From NCBI RefSeq assembly GCF_003626595.1, contig NZ_RBAK01000003.1, forward strand, positions 434,001 to 498,000: a stretch of 64,000 nt of DNA. Reading direction: 5' to 3'. The position numbers and the translations under genes are program-made. Below are positions 26,568 through 34,895 of this stretch, piece by piece. The notes under the pieces were generated by a model, which saw only the letters and a program-made list of their open reading frames with translations, made no database searches and had not been told where the DNA came from. The DNA comes from Micromonospora endolithica (GTDB lineage Bacteria > Actinomycetota > Actinomycetes > Mycobacteriales > Micromonosporaceae). The first letter of the stretch is position 1. Each line of letters starts with the position of its first letter.

Positions 26568-27800
26568 ATGGCCGGCTCCACCGCCTCCCGGGCCGGCGTG
26601 CGGGCCCGCCCGACCGCCCCGACCGCCGTGCTCGACGTGGTCGTCCCCGTGTACAACGAGGAGACCGACCTCGAACCGTGCGTCCGGCGGCTGCACGCCC
26701 ACCTGAGCGCGCACTTCCCGTACCCGTTCGCCATCACCATCGCCGACAACGCCAGCGTCGACCGCACCCTGGCGGTCGCCGAGGCGCTCGCCGCGGAACT
26801 GCCCGGCGTCGGGGTGCGGCACCTCGACGCCAAGGGCCGCGGCCGGGCGCTGCGGGCGGCCTGGTCGGACTCCTCCGCGCCGGTGCTCGCGTACATGGAC
26901 GTCGACCTCTCCACCGACCTGGCGGCGCTGCTGCCGCTGGTCGCCCCGCTCATCTCCGGCCACTCCGACCTGGCCATCGGCACCCGGCTGGCCCGGACCT
27001 CCCGGGTGGTGCGGGGCGCCAAGCGGGAGGTCATCTCCCGGGCGTACAACCTGCTGCTACGCGGCACCCTGGCCGCCCGCTTCTCCGACGCCCAGTGCGG
27101 GTTCAAGGCGATCCGCGCCGACGTGGCCGGGGAGCTGCTGCCGCTGGTACGGGACACCGGGTGGTTCTTCGACACCGAGCTGCTGGTACTCGCCCAGCGG
27201 GCCGGCCTGCGTATCCACGAGGTGCCGGTGGACTGGGTGGACGACCCGGACAGCCGGGTGGACATCGTGGCCACCGCCCTGGCGGACCTGCGCGGCATCG
27301 GTCGGCTCGGCCGCGCGCTGCTCACCGGGGCGCTGCCGATGGCGCAACTGCGGGCACAACTGGGCCGGGCACCACTGGTCGCGCCCCCGGCGCAGGTGCC
27401 GGCCGGCCTGGCCGGGCAGCTGGTCCGGTTCGCCGCGGTCGGGGTGGCCAGCACCTGCGCGTACCTGCTGCTGTTCGTGGCCACCCGCGGCGCGCTCGGC
27501 GCGCAGCCGGCGAACCTGGTGGCGCTGCTGGTCACCGCCGTGGCCAACACGGCGGCGAACCGGCGGCTGACCTTCGGCGTCACCGGCCGCCGGCACGCCG
27601 GACGGCACCACCTCCAGGGGCTGCTGGCCTTCGGGCTGGGGCTCGCCCTGACCAGCGGCTCGCTCGCCGTGCTGCACGCGGTGGCCGCCGCGCCGGCCCG
27701 GTCGGTGGAGCTGGTGGTGCTGGTGGCCGCCAACCTGGCCGCGACGGTGCTGCGGTTCGTGCTGCTGCGTCTCGGCATGCACCACCACCGGCGGACCTGA
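26568..27800 (+). CDS. GT2 glycosyltransferase fused to GtrA-like flippase domain
   Basis: 410 aa. Residues ~20-250 are a DPM1/YkcC-type GT2 domain: VVVPVYNEETDLEPCV, DNASVDRT, and the metal motif YMDVDLS (D111, D113), followed by DAQCGFKAI and WFFDTELL. It would charge polyprenyl phosphate with a sugar in the cytosol. Residues ~285-405 are a four-helix GtrA domain (LVRFAAVGVASTCAYLLLF...), a family proposed to flip such lipids. The protein therefore joins two of the three parts of an extracytoplasmic glycosylation system; the third is the GT-C gene one base upstream. ATG 26568 has AAAGGA at good spacing. Confidence 0.9.
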   Translation: MAGSTASRAGVRARPTAPTAVLDVVVPVYNEETDLEPCVRRLHAHLSAHFPYPFAITIADNASVDRTLAVAEALAAELPGVGVRHLDAKGRGRALRAAWSDSSAPVLAYMDVDLSTDLAALLPLVAPLISGHSDLAIGTRLARTSRVVRGAKREVISRAYNLLLRGTLAARFSDAQCGFKAIRADVAGELLPLVRDTGWFFDTELLVLAQRAGLRIHEVPVDWVDDPDSRVDIVATALADLRGIGRLGRALLTGALPMAQLRAQLGRAPLVAPPAQVPAGLAGQLVRFAAVGVASTCAYLLLFVATRGALGAQPANLVALLVTAVANTAANRRLTFGVTGRRHAGRHHLQGLLAFGLGLALTSGSLAVLHAVAAAPARSVELVVLVAANLAATVLRFVLLRLGMHHHRRT

Positions 27801-27838
27801 CCGGTGCGGTGTCGGCCGGTGGTGGCAGGGTTGCGGGC

Positions 27839-28525
27839 GTGTACCGGGAACGGGCGGCGGCCACGCTCGCCGGCGCGGTGGTGTGGACCAGCCGCGTCCG
27901 GTCGGACGTGCCGCCGACCCGGGTGCTGCCGGACGGCTGCCTGGACCTGCTCTGGTCGAGCCGGCGCGGTCTGCTGGTGGCCGGTCCGGACCGGGCCGCA
28001 CACCTGAGCTCCGGCACGGCGGGGGAACGGTGGTTGGGTCTGCGCCTGCCACCGGGCGTGGGCCCGGCGGTGTTCGGGGTGCCCGCCGACGAGCTTCGCG
28101 ACCGGCGGGTGCCGCTGGACGCGCTGTGGGGCGCGGCGGCGGGCGAGATCGCCGAGCGGCTCGGCGACCGGCCGACCGCCGCCGCGCTGGAGGCCGTCGC
28201 CGCCGTCCGACTGGCCGCCGCGGGTGGGCCCGACCCGCGGGGCGTCCGGGTGGCCGCGACACTCGCCGCCGGCGCGACCGTGGCCGCGACCGCCGCCGAG
28301 GTCGGCCTCACCCCGCGCGCCCTGCACCGTCTCAGCCAGGCCCTTTTCGGGTACGGCCCGAAGACCCTCGCCCGTATCCTGCGGATGCGCCGGGCCCTCG
28401 ACCTGGCTCGTGCGGGTGCCCCGCTGGCCGAGGTCGCGGTCCGGGCCGGTTACGCCGACCAGGCCCACCTCACCCGAGACGTGAGTGCCCTGGCCGGCGT
28501 GCCCCCGACGGTCCTGCTCGGGTGA
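27839..28525 (+). CDS. AraC-type regulator with N-terminal DUF6597-like domain
   Basis: 228 aa. The N-terminal half (VLPDGCLDLLWSS...LGLRLPPGVGPAVFGVPADEL) matches the DUF6597 layout found before short AraC HTH domains. C-terminal HTH: ATVAATAAEVGLTPRALHRL and APLAEVAVRAGYADQAHL. GTG 27839 has GGCAGGG upstream. It is 38 bp after the glycosyltransferase pair on the same strand but is probably an independent regulator. Confidence 0.82.
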   Translation: MYRERAAATLAGAVVWTSRVRSDVPPTRVLPDGCLDLLWSSRRGLLVAGPDRAAHLSSGTAGERWLGLRLPPGVGPAVFGVPADELRDRRVPLDALWGAAAGEIAERLGDRPTAAALEAVAAVRLAAAGGPDPRGVRVAATLAAGATVAATAAEVGLTPRALHRLSQALFGYGPKTLARILRMRRALDLARAGAPLAEVAVRAGYADQAHLTRDVSALAGVPPTVLLG

Positions 28526-28568
28526 CCGGCGTGGCGGGTGACCGGCCCGGCGTGCCCGCGTCGGCTGC

Positions 28569-28961
28569 TCAGCCGGCGGGCAGCGGGGCGTAGAGGTCGA
28601 CGCCGTTGCCGTCCGGGTCGTGCAGCACCGCGTACCGCTGGCCCCAGGTGGCGTCCCACGGTGGCAACGCGCCGTGGAAGCCGGCAGCGGTCAGCTCGGT
28701 GAAGTACCGGTCCACCTCGGCCGGGTCGGCACACCGGAAGGCCATGCTCATCCGGGCGCTCCCGGTCGGCGGGGTCCAGCCGAACTCGCGGATGCTGTCC
28801 ACCGTGTCCCAGGCCAGTCGAATGCCGCCGGGCAGTGGCACCTCCACGTGGGAGAGGGTGTCCGCCTCGGCGGGGATCTCCAGCCCGAGCCGGCGGTAGA
28901 AGTCGAGACTGCGCGCCATGTCGGCGACGACCACGCTGATGAAGTCCATCTGGGGAGCCAT
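28569..28961 (-). CDS. VOC family (glyoxalase/bleomycin resistance-like) protein
   Basis: 130-aa single VOC fold with two beta-alpha-beta-beta-beta units: MDFISVVVADMARSLDFYRRLGLE, then FRCADPAEVDRYFTELTAAGF and a terminal HDPDGNGVDLYAPL. ATG 28961 starts it. VOC proteins include dioxygenases, isomerases and resistance proteins; the metal-ligand pattern is incomplete, so function is open. Head to tail with the ureohydrolase gene 76 bp away on the same strand. Confidence 0.88.
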   Translation of the reverse strand: MAPQMDFISVVVADMARSLDFYRRLGLEIPAEADTLSHVEVPLPGGIRLAWDTVDSIREFGWTPPTGSARMSMAFRCADPAEVDRYFTELTAAGFHGALPPWDATWGQRYAVLHDPDGNGVDLYAPLPAG

Positions 28962-29037
28962 GCCGCCGAGGCTAGGCCGGCCCGCTTCCGCTGTCTTGAA
29001 CGGAACGGACACCCGCCGCCGTGTCGCTCCGGACGGG

Positions 29038-29895
29038 TCAGGCCGCCAGCACCTCGGCGAGGACGTCGACGACGCGCTCGGCGTGACGACCGTCCGGGTC
29101 CTCGTCGGCGTTCAGGTCGGCGACGCTCATGCCGACCAGCCGACCGGACCGCACCAGCGGGGTGAGCAGCCCGACGACGTCGGCCCAGTCCAGCCCGCCC
29201 GGCTCCGGGTAGCTGACCGCCGGCAGCACCAACGGGTCGAGCACGTCGAGGTCCAGGTGCAACCAGACCGGGCAGACCGTCGCCGCGGCCAGGGTCCGGC
29301 CGACCTCGGCGGCGGCGGACCCGCGTAGCTGGTCGGCCGGTACGAGGTGGATCGCCCGGTCCACCCGGGCGGCCTCCACCCCGCTCTCGGTGTCCCGGGG
29401 CGGGCGGGGACCGAGCAGGTGCACCTGGTCGGGGTCGACCAGCGGTCCCTCCCGGTCCAGGATCCCGACCGGGCCGTGGCCGGTCACCATGGACAGGTCC
29501 ATGTCGGCGGCCTCGCCGGTGGGGGAGGACCGCCCGTCGTGGAAGTCGTAGTGCCCGTCGAGGAACCACAGGTCGAAGCCGGCGGGCAGGCCGTGCAGGA
29601 TGCCCGGCAGGATCGCGCAGTCGCCGCCGAGGACCAGCGGGTGCACGTCGCCCGCGTCGGTCAGCTCGGTGATCCGGGCCGAGATGTCCCGGGTCGCCCG
29701 CCGGAGCTGGTCCGCCCCGATCACCCCGGTCGCCGGGTCCCGGACCGGGTCGTTGATCACCGTGTCCAGCACGCCAGCGTCCTGGGCGCCCAGTCGGGCG
29801 AGCAGCCCCGCGGTGCGTAGGGCGCCCGGCGCCCGCCGCTCACCCCGTCCCCGGCCCGAGGAGTCCAGCGGGGCGTCCAGCACCGACCATCGCAT
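29038..29895 (-). CDS. Arginase/agmatinase family ureohydrolase with Cys at the first metal ligand
   Basis: 285 aa. Manganese-site motifs of ureohydrolases are present: LVLGGDCAI (90s), FLDGHYDFHD with D113, H115 and D117, and HLDLDVLDP. The usual GGDH is GGDC here, so the first metal ligand His is replaced by C93. This may shift metal preference or substrate. ATG 29895 is chosen because upstream in-frame sequence is Arg-rich noise that runs into the palindromic repeat. Hydrolysis of a guanidino compound (arginine, agmatine or other) is the family reaction; the true substrate is unknown. Confidence 0.85.
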   Translation of the reverse strand: MRWSVLDAPLDSSGRGRGERRAPGALRTAGLLARLGAQDAGVLDTVINDPVRDPATGVIGADQLRRATRDISARITELTDAGDVHPLVLGGDCAILPGILHGLPAGFDLWFLDGHYDFHDGRSSPTGEAADMDLSMVTGHGPVGILDREGPLVDPDQVHLLGPRPPRDTESGVEAARVDRAIHLVPADQLRGSAAAEVGRTLAAATVCPVWLHLDLDVLDPLVLPAVSYPEPGGLDWADVVGLLTPLVRSGRLVGMSVADLNADEDPDGRHAERVVDVLAEVLAA

Positions 29896-29986
29896 GTCGC
29901 CGAAGGTAGTCGTCCGGGACGGGCCCGGTGACGGGTACCGAGAGTTCCGCGCCGCCCCGCGCCGCCCACGCCGCCCGCGCCGCTCC

Positions 29987-30057
29987 GCGATCTTGCACTT
30001 TGTGTCGTTGCCTTGTCCCGTTTCCACCTTTCGCGACGACCGAATCTGCAAGATCGC
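29987..30057. repeat. Dispersed palindromic element, copy 2 (GCGATCTTGCA family)
   Basis: Arms start GCGATCTTGCACTTT (left, 29987) and end TGCAAGATCGC (right, 30057), a 71-bp unit. The outer 11 bp pair perfectly and are identical to copy 1 at 8651-8722; the centre differs. Confidence 0.8.
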
Positions 30058-30089
30058 CGCCTCGGGGTGGGGGCGTTGACGTGGGGACG

Positions 30090-30127
30090 CCGCTGGCCGG
30101 CACCCGGGTTCGGGTGCCGGCCAGCGG
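30090..30127 (-). terminator. Perfect 17-bp terminator hairpin
   Basis: Arms 30090-30106 and 30111-30127 with a GGTT loop. Lies 28 bp downstream of the reverse-strand secreted lysozyme-like gene. Confidence 0.8.
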
Positions 30128-30154
30128 CCTTGTTCCCCCTTACGAGGAAGGCTG

Positions 30155-30742
30155 TCAGTTGTTCCAGTGCTGGGCGACGAGGTCGGCGGCCTGCTGCTCC
30201 CACTGGGCGTAGTGATCCGGGTAGGCCGACACCTGCACGGTCTGCGCGGCCTCGGTCAGCGGCATGTCCTGCCAGCCGTCGACCTGCTTGAGGCCCTTGA
30301 GGAACGCCATCGTGGAGTACTCGGGGTCGGTGATCTGCTCCACGGTGCCCCAGCCGGAGGACGGGCGCTGCTGGAACAGGCCCTGCGAGTCGTGGTCGTT
30401 GCGGTCACCCAGGTGACCCAGGTTCTCCAGCTTCGACTCCTGCAACGCGGTGGCGATCGACACGACCGCGGCGCGCTCGTCCATGCCGGCCTTCTTCGTC
30501 GCGGCGATGATCGCCTTGACGTTGGCGGTCTGCTCGTCGGACAGGTCGATCCGCGACTGCGCGCCCTGCACACCGTGCGGGATCAGCTTGTTCGTGTCGG
30601 GCTTGTCGGCCTGCACCGCAACGGCCACGGGCGTGGACTGCACCGACGGGGCGGCGTGGGCGGTGGCGGGGCCGGCGAACATGCCACCGGCGAAGGCCAG
30701 ACCAGCGATACCCAGCACGCTCTTACGCATGATCGTGTTCAT
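30155..30742 (-). CDS. Secreted lysozyme/transglycosylase-like protein
   Basis: 195 aa with a clear signal peptide (MRKSVLGIAGLAFAGG..., cut after AHA near residue 29). The mature part ends in a ~130-residue domain shared with the protein at 15930-16775: ATALQESKL, NDHDSQGLFQQRPSSGWGT and QVSAYPDHYAQWEQ. The Glu in QES is the candidate catalytic residue. ATG 30742 has TGGAG 9 nt upstream. It ends before a strong hairpin. A ~250-nt structured leader precedes it, so post-transcriptional control is likely. Probably a peptidoglycan-remodelling enzyme; activity is inferred. Confidence 0.82.
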   Translation of the reverse strand: MNTIMRKSVLGIAGLAFAGGMFAGPATAHAAPSVQSTPVAVAVQADKPDTNKLIPHGVQGAQSRIDLSDEQTANVKAIIAATKKAGMDERAAVVSIATALQESKLENLGHLGDRNDHDSQGLFQQRPSSGWGTVEQITDPEYSTMAFLKGLKQVDGWQDMPLTEAAQTVQVSAYPDHYAQWEQQAADLVAQHWNN

Positions 30743-31000
30743 CACAGAAGCTCCATTCGGGGGTCGACAACCCACACCACAAAAGGGGGAAGGGCGTGGG
30801 CGTTCGGAAGACGATCCGGCACACGCGTGTCACGAGCAGGGGGATGCCCGGTGCGTGGCGTCGGGGGGATCCAACGACCGGCCGGCCACCCCCATTCCCG
30901 GAGGGGCCCGGGCCCCCTTGCGACCCTGCGGAGAACCGCAGGTCGGGGGTGCTACTCGATCGTCCGCATGGTGTAACGACCCCGGCCCGGCCGGCATTCC
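30743..31000 (-). ncRNA. Long structured 5' leader of the secreted lysozyme-like gene
   Basis: On the minus strand a TTACAC box (about 30978) and TAGCAC 16 nt further could form a promoter. The leader then has CCTGCGG-TTCT-CCGCAGG, a GC palindrome GGGGCCCGGGCCCC, and a pair GGGGGTGGC...CCCCCCGAC. In other actinobacteria cell-wall hydrolase genes often have a c-di-AMP riboswitch here. I do not find that motif's conserved core, so this is either a divergent or a different element. Confidence 0.4.
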
Positions 31001-31178
31001 GCCACCGGGGTGCCCCCGACCACACCCCCGAACCCGACAAAGACCCCACAGCCGACGTCGCGTCGCGTGATCCGCCGGAACTGCAGGCCCGCCCGGCCGT
31101 CCGCGTCTAGCTGGACCGTCATCGGCTGGCCGGCGGAGTGCCCGGTGTCGGCACCTTTGGGCCGGGAAGGGGCGTACC

Positions 31179-31232
31179 GTGGCAGACAAGTCCGGCGTAA
31201 CGCCACAAAACACCACAAGGGTGGGCGGTTAG
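31179..31232 (+). CDS. Possible 17-codon micro-ORF
   Basis: GTG 31179 to TAG 31230-31232, preceded by GGAAGGGG at about 7 nt. The peptide would be MADKSGVTPQNTTRVGG, with codons (CAA, ACA, AAC) unusual here. It sits 39 bp before the small membrane protein gene, so it could be a leader peptide or a real small protein. It could also be chance. Confidence 0.3.
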   Translation: MADKSGVTPQNTTRVGG

Positions 31233-31271
31233 GCGTGCCCGGGATCGAACGGCGAGGGGAAGGAGCGGTCG

Positions 31272-31421
31272 GTGAACCACCTGGCCTACCTGGACGCGGG
31301 ATCCGGCAGCCTGATCGTGCAGGCGGTGGTCGGCGGGGTCGCCGGTGCCGCGGTGGCGGCCAAGCTCTACTGGCGACGCCTGGTGGACCGGTTCCGCCGG
31401 CAGCCCACCGATCAGCGCTGA
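31272..31421 (+). CDS. Small single-pass membrane protein
   Basis: 49 aa, GTG 31272 with an excellent GGGGAAGGAG ribosome site. One hydrophobic helix (about 12-32, with GSGSLIVQAVVGGVAGAAVAA) followed by KLYWRRLVDRFRR, a positive cytoplasmic tail. The N-terminal NHLAYLDAGSG looks conserved rather than random. It is 5 bp upstream of the methyltransferase gene, so the three genes to 34844 form an operon. Function unknown; perhaps a scaffold or regulator for the membrane sulfatase-like protein. Confidence 0.7.
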   Translation: MNHLAYLDAGSGSLIVQAVVGGVAGAAVAAKLYWRRLVDRFRRQPTDQR

Positions 31422-31426
31422 CCGGC

Positions 31427-32845
31427 ATGGCGACCTCCCAACCGCCGTTGCGCGCCGAGCCCGGCTCGTTCCGTGATCCGGCCAATCGGGTCTTCCACCT
31501 CGGCGACCAGGTGCTGCGCGGGCTCGACGAGGAGGCCGCCGGTCAGTGGCGGGCCCTCGCCGCGACCGGGTTCTTCCCGGCGCTGCTGGCCGACGGCAAG
31601 GTGTGCGGCACCGAGCCGACCGACCCGGTCACGTTGGGGCAGGGCTGGACGGCGGCGCTGCGGCACGAGCGGATTCCGTTCGTCTCCCACCCGTACGAGT
31701 GGTCCTTCGCCATGCTGCGCGACGCGGCGCTGCTGCACCTGGAGATCCTCCGCGCCGCCCTGCCGGAGGGGTTCACCACCAAGGACGGTTCGGCGTACAA
31801 CCTGCAGTGGCGCGGCGCCGAACCGATCTTCATCGACGTCGGGTCGTTCACGCCGACCCGGGTCGGTGAGCCGTGGGCCGGCTACCGGCAGTTCTGTCAG
31901 ACGATGCTCTACCCGCTGCTGCTCGGTGCCCACCTCGGGCTGGACTTCCAACCGTGGCTGCGGGCCCGGGTCGACGGCATCGAACCCGACCAGCTGCGGC
32001 CGCTCTTCGGTGGCACCCGGCGGCTGCTGCCCGGCGTACTCACCCACGTGCACCTGCACGGCGCCATGCAGCGCCGCAACGCGGCCGCGAGCACCGCGGA
32101 CGTGCGCTCCCAGCTACGCGCCGCCGGCTACTCGTCGGAGCTGGCCATGGCCACCGTACGCGGCATCGAGAAGCTGGTCCGCCGGCTGGACCGTCGTCCG
32201 GCGGCCAGTCACTGGGTGGACTACCAGCGCACCTGCGGCTACACGATGGACGACCGGAACGCCAAGGAGCGGTTCGTCGCCGAGGCGCTGACCGCCGGCG
32301 CGCGCCCGCGCCTGGTGCTGGACCTCGGTGCCAACGACGGCCGGTACGCGCGGCTGGCCGCCCGCCACGCCGACTACGTCGTCGCGGTGGAGCAGGACCC
32401 CGCGGTCGTCGACGAGCTGTACCGGACGCTGCGCGCCGAGGGGGAACGCCGGATCCTGCCGCTGGTCATGGACCTCGCCGACCCGTCTCCGGGCGGCGGC
32501 TGGCGGGGCGTCGAACGGGCGTCCTTCGCCGACCGGTCCGACGCCGACCTGGTTCTCGCCCTCGCCGTGGTGCACCACCTCGCGATCGGCCGCAACGTGC
32601 CGCTGCCGGAGATCGTCGACTGGCTCGCCGGCCTGGTCACCCCGGGCGGCCGGATCGCGGTGGAGTTCGTCCACCCGGAGGACCCGATGGCTCGCCGGCT
32701 GCTCGCCAACAAGCCCGAGGGCCTGTTCCCGGACTACCGGCGGGAGGAGTTCGAGCGGTCGCTGGCCCGCCGCGGCCGGATCTCCCGCCGGCGGGACCTG
32801 CCCTCGGGCACCCGGACCCTGTACGAGGTGGTGGTGGGTGGCTGA
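31427..32845 (+). CDS. SAM-dependent methyltransferase with large N-terminal domain
   Basis: 472 aa. The N-terminal ~270 residues (HLGDQVLRGLDEE..., IPFVSHPYEWSFAMLRDAALLHLEI) are an uncharacterised domain; EWSF.ML.DAA looks like a conserved core. The C-terminal ~200 residues are a class I methyltransferase: LVLDLGANDGRYARLAA (SAM loop), VVAVEQDP, VMDLADP and a LALAVVHHLAI motif IV. Starts 5 bp after the small membrane protein and overlaps the sulfatase-like gene by 8 bp. Target unknown; context suggests a surface polymer or lipid-linked substrate. Confidence 0.83.
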   Translation: MATSQPPLRAEPGSFRDPANRVFHLGDQVLRGLDEEAAGQWRALAATGFFPALLADGKVCGTEPTDPVTLGQGWTAALRHERIPFVSHPYEWSFAMLRDAALLHLEILRAALPEGFTTKDGSAYNLQWRGAEPIFIDVGSFTPTRVGEPWAGYRQFCQTMLYPLLLGAHLGLDFQPWLRARVDGIEPDQLRPLFGGTRRLLPGVLTHVHLHGAMQRRNAAASTADVRSQLRAAGYSSELAMATVRGIEKLVRRLDRRPAASHWVDYQRTCGYTMDDRNAKERFVAEALTAGARPRLVLDLGANDGRYARLAARHADYVVAVEQDPAVVDELYRTLRAEGERRILPLVMDLADPSPGGGWRGVERASFADRSDADLVLALAVVHHLAIGRNVPLPEIVDWLAGLVTPGGRIAVEFVHPEDPMARRLLANKPEGLFPDYRREEFERSLARRGRISRRRDLPSGTRTLYEVVVGG

Positions 32846-34844
32846 ACCCGCGCCCCGCCGGGGACCCGGTTGGCGGGCGGAGGCCGGGCGGTTCGCCGAG
32901 GTGGGCGGGCTGCTCGGGCTGGTGGTCACCCAGCCGGTCCTGGACGTGCTCGGCCGCAGCCCCGACTTCTTCCTGTTCCACCGCGCCGACCGGGGCGAGA
33001 TCCTGCTGCTCGTCGCCCTGGTGACAGTGGTGCCGACGTTGGCCGTCGGGTTGCTCGGCGCGCTGAGCGGGCTCGCCGGCACCACCGTCCGCTCCGCGAC
33101 GCACACCGTGGTGCTGGGGCTGCTCGTGGCCGCCGGGGCGGTCCAGGCGGGTCGGCACGGCACGCCGCTTCGGGGCGTACCCCTGCTGCTGCTGGCGGCG
33201 GTGGTCGGCGCCGCCGCGGCGGCGGCCCACCGGCGGTGGCGCGCGCCCGGCCGGGTGTTGCGGCTGGCCGGCGTGGGCCCGGTGGTCTTCGTGGCGCTGT
33301 TCCTGTTCGTGTCGCCCACCTCGGTGGTGGTGCTGCCCCGCGCGGAGGCGGGCGCCGCCGGGGTCGCCGCGGGCGACCTGCACCCGCCGGTGGTCATGCT
33401 GATTCTCGACGAGCTGCCGCTGGTGTCGCTGCTCGGCCCGGACGGCCGCGTCGACGCCGCCCGGTTCCCGCACTTCGCCGAGTTGGCCGGTGGGTCGACC
33501 TGGTACCGCAACGCGACCGGCGTCAGCGGGTGGACGCCCTACGCGCTGCCGGCGATGCTGACCGGCCGCTACCCGGCGAAGGCCGCCGCGCCGCACTACG
33601 GGGAGTACCCGGACAACCTCTTCACCGCCTTCGGCGGCCTGTACGACATCCGAGCCGAGGAGAGCATCACCCGGCTCTGCCCGCCCAGCCGCTGCGAGAC
33701 GCCGGTCAACCCGGAACAGGGCCTCGGCGTGCTGGTCCGGGAGACCGGGACGCTGCTGTCCCGGCTGGCCGCGCCGGTCGACAGCCGGGCCGACCCGGAG
33801 GACTCCTACCGGGAGCGGACCCGCGTCGAGGCCGGCATGGACGCCGCCGAGCCGGTGCCGGCCGACCCGAAGTTCCGCTGGGACAGCCTCGACGACAACC
33901 AGCCGGCCCGCTTCACCAGCTTCCTCGCCGGGCTGCGGCCCGCGCCACGGCCCACCCTGCACTTCCTGCACCTGCTGATGCCGCACTCGCCGTGGGCGTA
34001 CCTGCCCTCCGGGGCCCGCTACGAGGCGCCGGACGACCTGCCCAACGACGGCGCCGGCTGGGCGGAGCTGGCCCGGCAGCGGCACCTGGCGCAGCTCGGC
34101 TACACCGACCGGCTCATCGGGGAGACGCTGCGGACGTTGCGCGCCAACGGCCTGTACGACCGGGCGCTGCTGATGGTGACCGCCGACCACGGGGTCAGCT
34201 TCACCGCCGGCGCCCAGGGCCGCGGAATGGACGCGATCAGGGCCGCCGCCGACGAGGTCGCCTGGGTACCGATGTTCGTCAAGAGCCCCGGTCAGCAGAC
34301 CGGCCGGATCGACGACCGCAACTGGCAACACGTCGACCTGCTGCCCACCGTCGCCGACGAGGCGGCGATCCGGCTGCCCTGGCGGGTCGACGGGCGCTCC
34401 GCGCGGCAGACGCCCCGCCCGGACGACGGGAAGGTGTTCTACGACCGGCCCGCCCAGCCGACCCCGATCACCGGCGGGGTGCCCGCCCCGCTGCCGCCGC
34501 CGGCGCCGCACCCGCTGGTCGGCACCGAGGTCGGCGACCGTCCCCCCGGCGGCACCGCCGACGTCGCCCCGCTGGCCGCGTTCCGCGCCGTCGACCCGGA
34601 CACCGGGGGACTTCCGGCGATGATCTGGGGCGACCTGCCCGACGACGTGCCGGACGGCACACCACTCGCGGTGGCGGTCAACGGCCGGGTCGGCGCGGTG
34701 GTGCCGGTGGTGCCACGCGACGCCGGAGGCCGCCGCTTCGCCGCGCTGATCGCCGACGACCGGCTGTACCGGGCCGGCGCCAACCGCCTCGACCTGTACC
34801 GGATCGCCCCCGACGGCACGCTGCGCCGCCTGCGCTCGGGGTAA
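32838..34844 (+). CDS. Membrane-bound sulfatase/alkaline-phosphatase superfamily protein
   Basis: 668 aa. Residues 1-170 hold about five hydrophobic helices; then an extracytoplasmic sulfatase-fold domain starts at VVMLILDELPLVSLL (metal Asp) and continues with NATGVSGWTPYALPAMLTG (position of the nucleophile, likely Thr/Ser), HLLMPHSPWAYLPS and VTADHGVSF (metal Asp/His). Layout resembles LTA synthases and phosphoethanolamine transferases, so transfer of a phospho-group to a surface polymer is as likely as sulfate hydrolysis. GTG 32838 overlaps the methyltransferase by 8 nt. Its TAA stop codon is the first part of a dispersed AAGGAAGGGCCCC element. Confidence 0.85.
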   Translation: MAEPAPRRGPGWRAEAGRFAEVGGLLGLVVTQPVLDVLGRSPDFFLFHRADRGEILLLVALVTVVPTLAVGLLGALSGLAGTTVRSATHTVVLGLLVAAGAVQAGRHGTPLRGVPLLLLAAVVGAAAAAAHRRWRAPGRVLRLAGVGPVVFVALFLFVSPTSVVVLPRAEAGAAGVAAGDLHPPVVMLILDELPLVSLLGPDGRVDAARFPHFAELAGGSTWYRNATGVSGWTPYALPAMLTGRYPAKAAAPHYGEYPDNLFTAFGGLYDIRAEESITRLCPPSRCETPVNPEQGLGVLVRETGTLLSRLAAPVDSRADPEDSYRERTRVEAGMDAAEPVPADPKFRWDSLDDNQPARFTSFLAGLRPAPRPTLHFLHLLMPHSPWAYLPSGARYEAPDDLPNDGAGWAELARQRHLAQLGYTDRLIGETLRTLRANGLYDRALLMVTADHGVSFTAGAQGRGMDAIRAAADEVAWVPMFVKSPGQQTGRIDDRNWQHVDLLPTVADEAAIRLPWRVDGRSARQTPRPDDGKVFYDRPAQPTPITGGVPAPLPPPAPHPLVGTEVGDRPPGGTADVAPLAAFRAVDPDTGGLPAMIWGDLPDDVPDGTPLAVAVNGRVGAVVPVVPRDAGGRRFAALIADDRLYRAGANRLDLYRIAPDGTLRRLRSG

Positions 34845-34895
34845 GGAAGGGCCCCCCGTTAACGCCTGCGGTAGAGGAAGGGCCCCCGCTTAACA
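34842..34895 (+). repeat. Dispersed AAGGAAGGGCCCC element, copy A
   Basis: Two direct near-palindromic units GTAAGGAAGGGCCCC...TTAACGCC and GAGGAAGGGCCCC...TTAACACC. The sulfatase stop TAA (34842-34844) is inside the first unit. The other four copies are at 36431, 36570, 56703 and 62657. Confidence 0.85.

Noticed and set aside
25277..28468. 1,063-codon open frame on the minus strand
   Set aside because: Covers four clear plus-strand genes; sequence is low-complexity and has no domain pattern.
30743..31000. c-di-AMP (ydaO-type) riboswitch
   Set aside because: Gene context fits, but I could not locate the conserved GGGTGAA or GACAGCTAAC-type core, so I only report a structured leader.
32838..34844. 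Type I sulfatase with formylglycine motif
   Set aside because: No C/S-x-P-x-R motif is visible; the layout fits LTA synthase-like transferases better.
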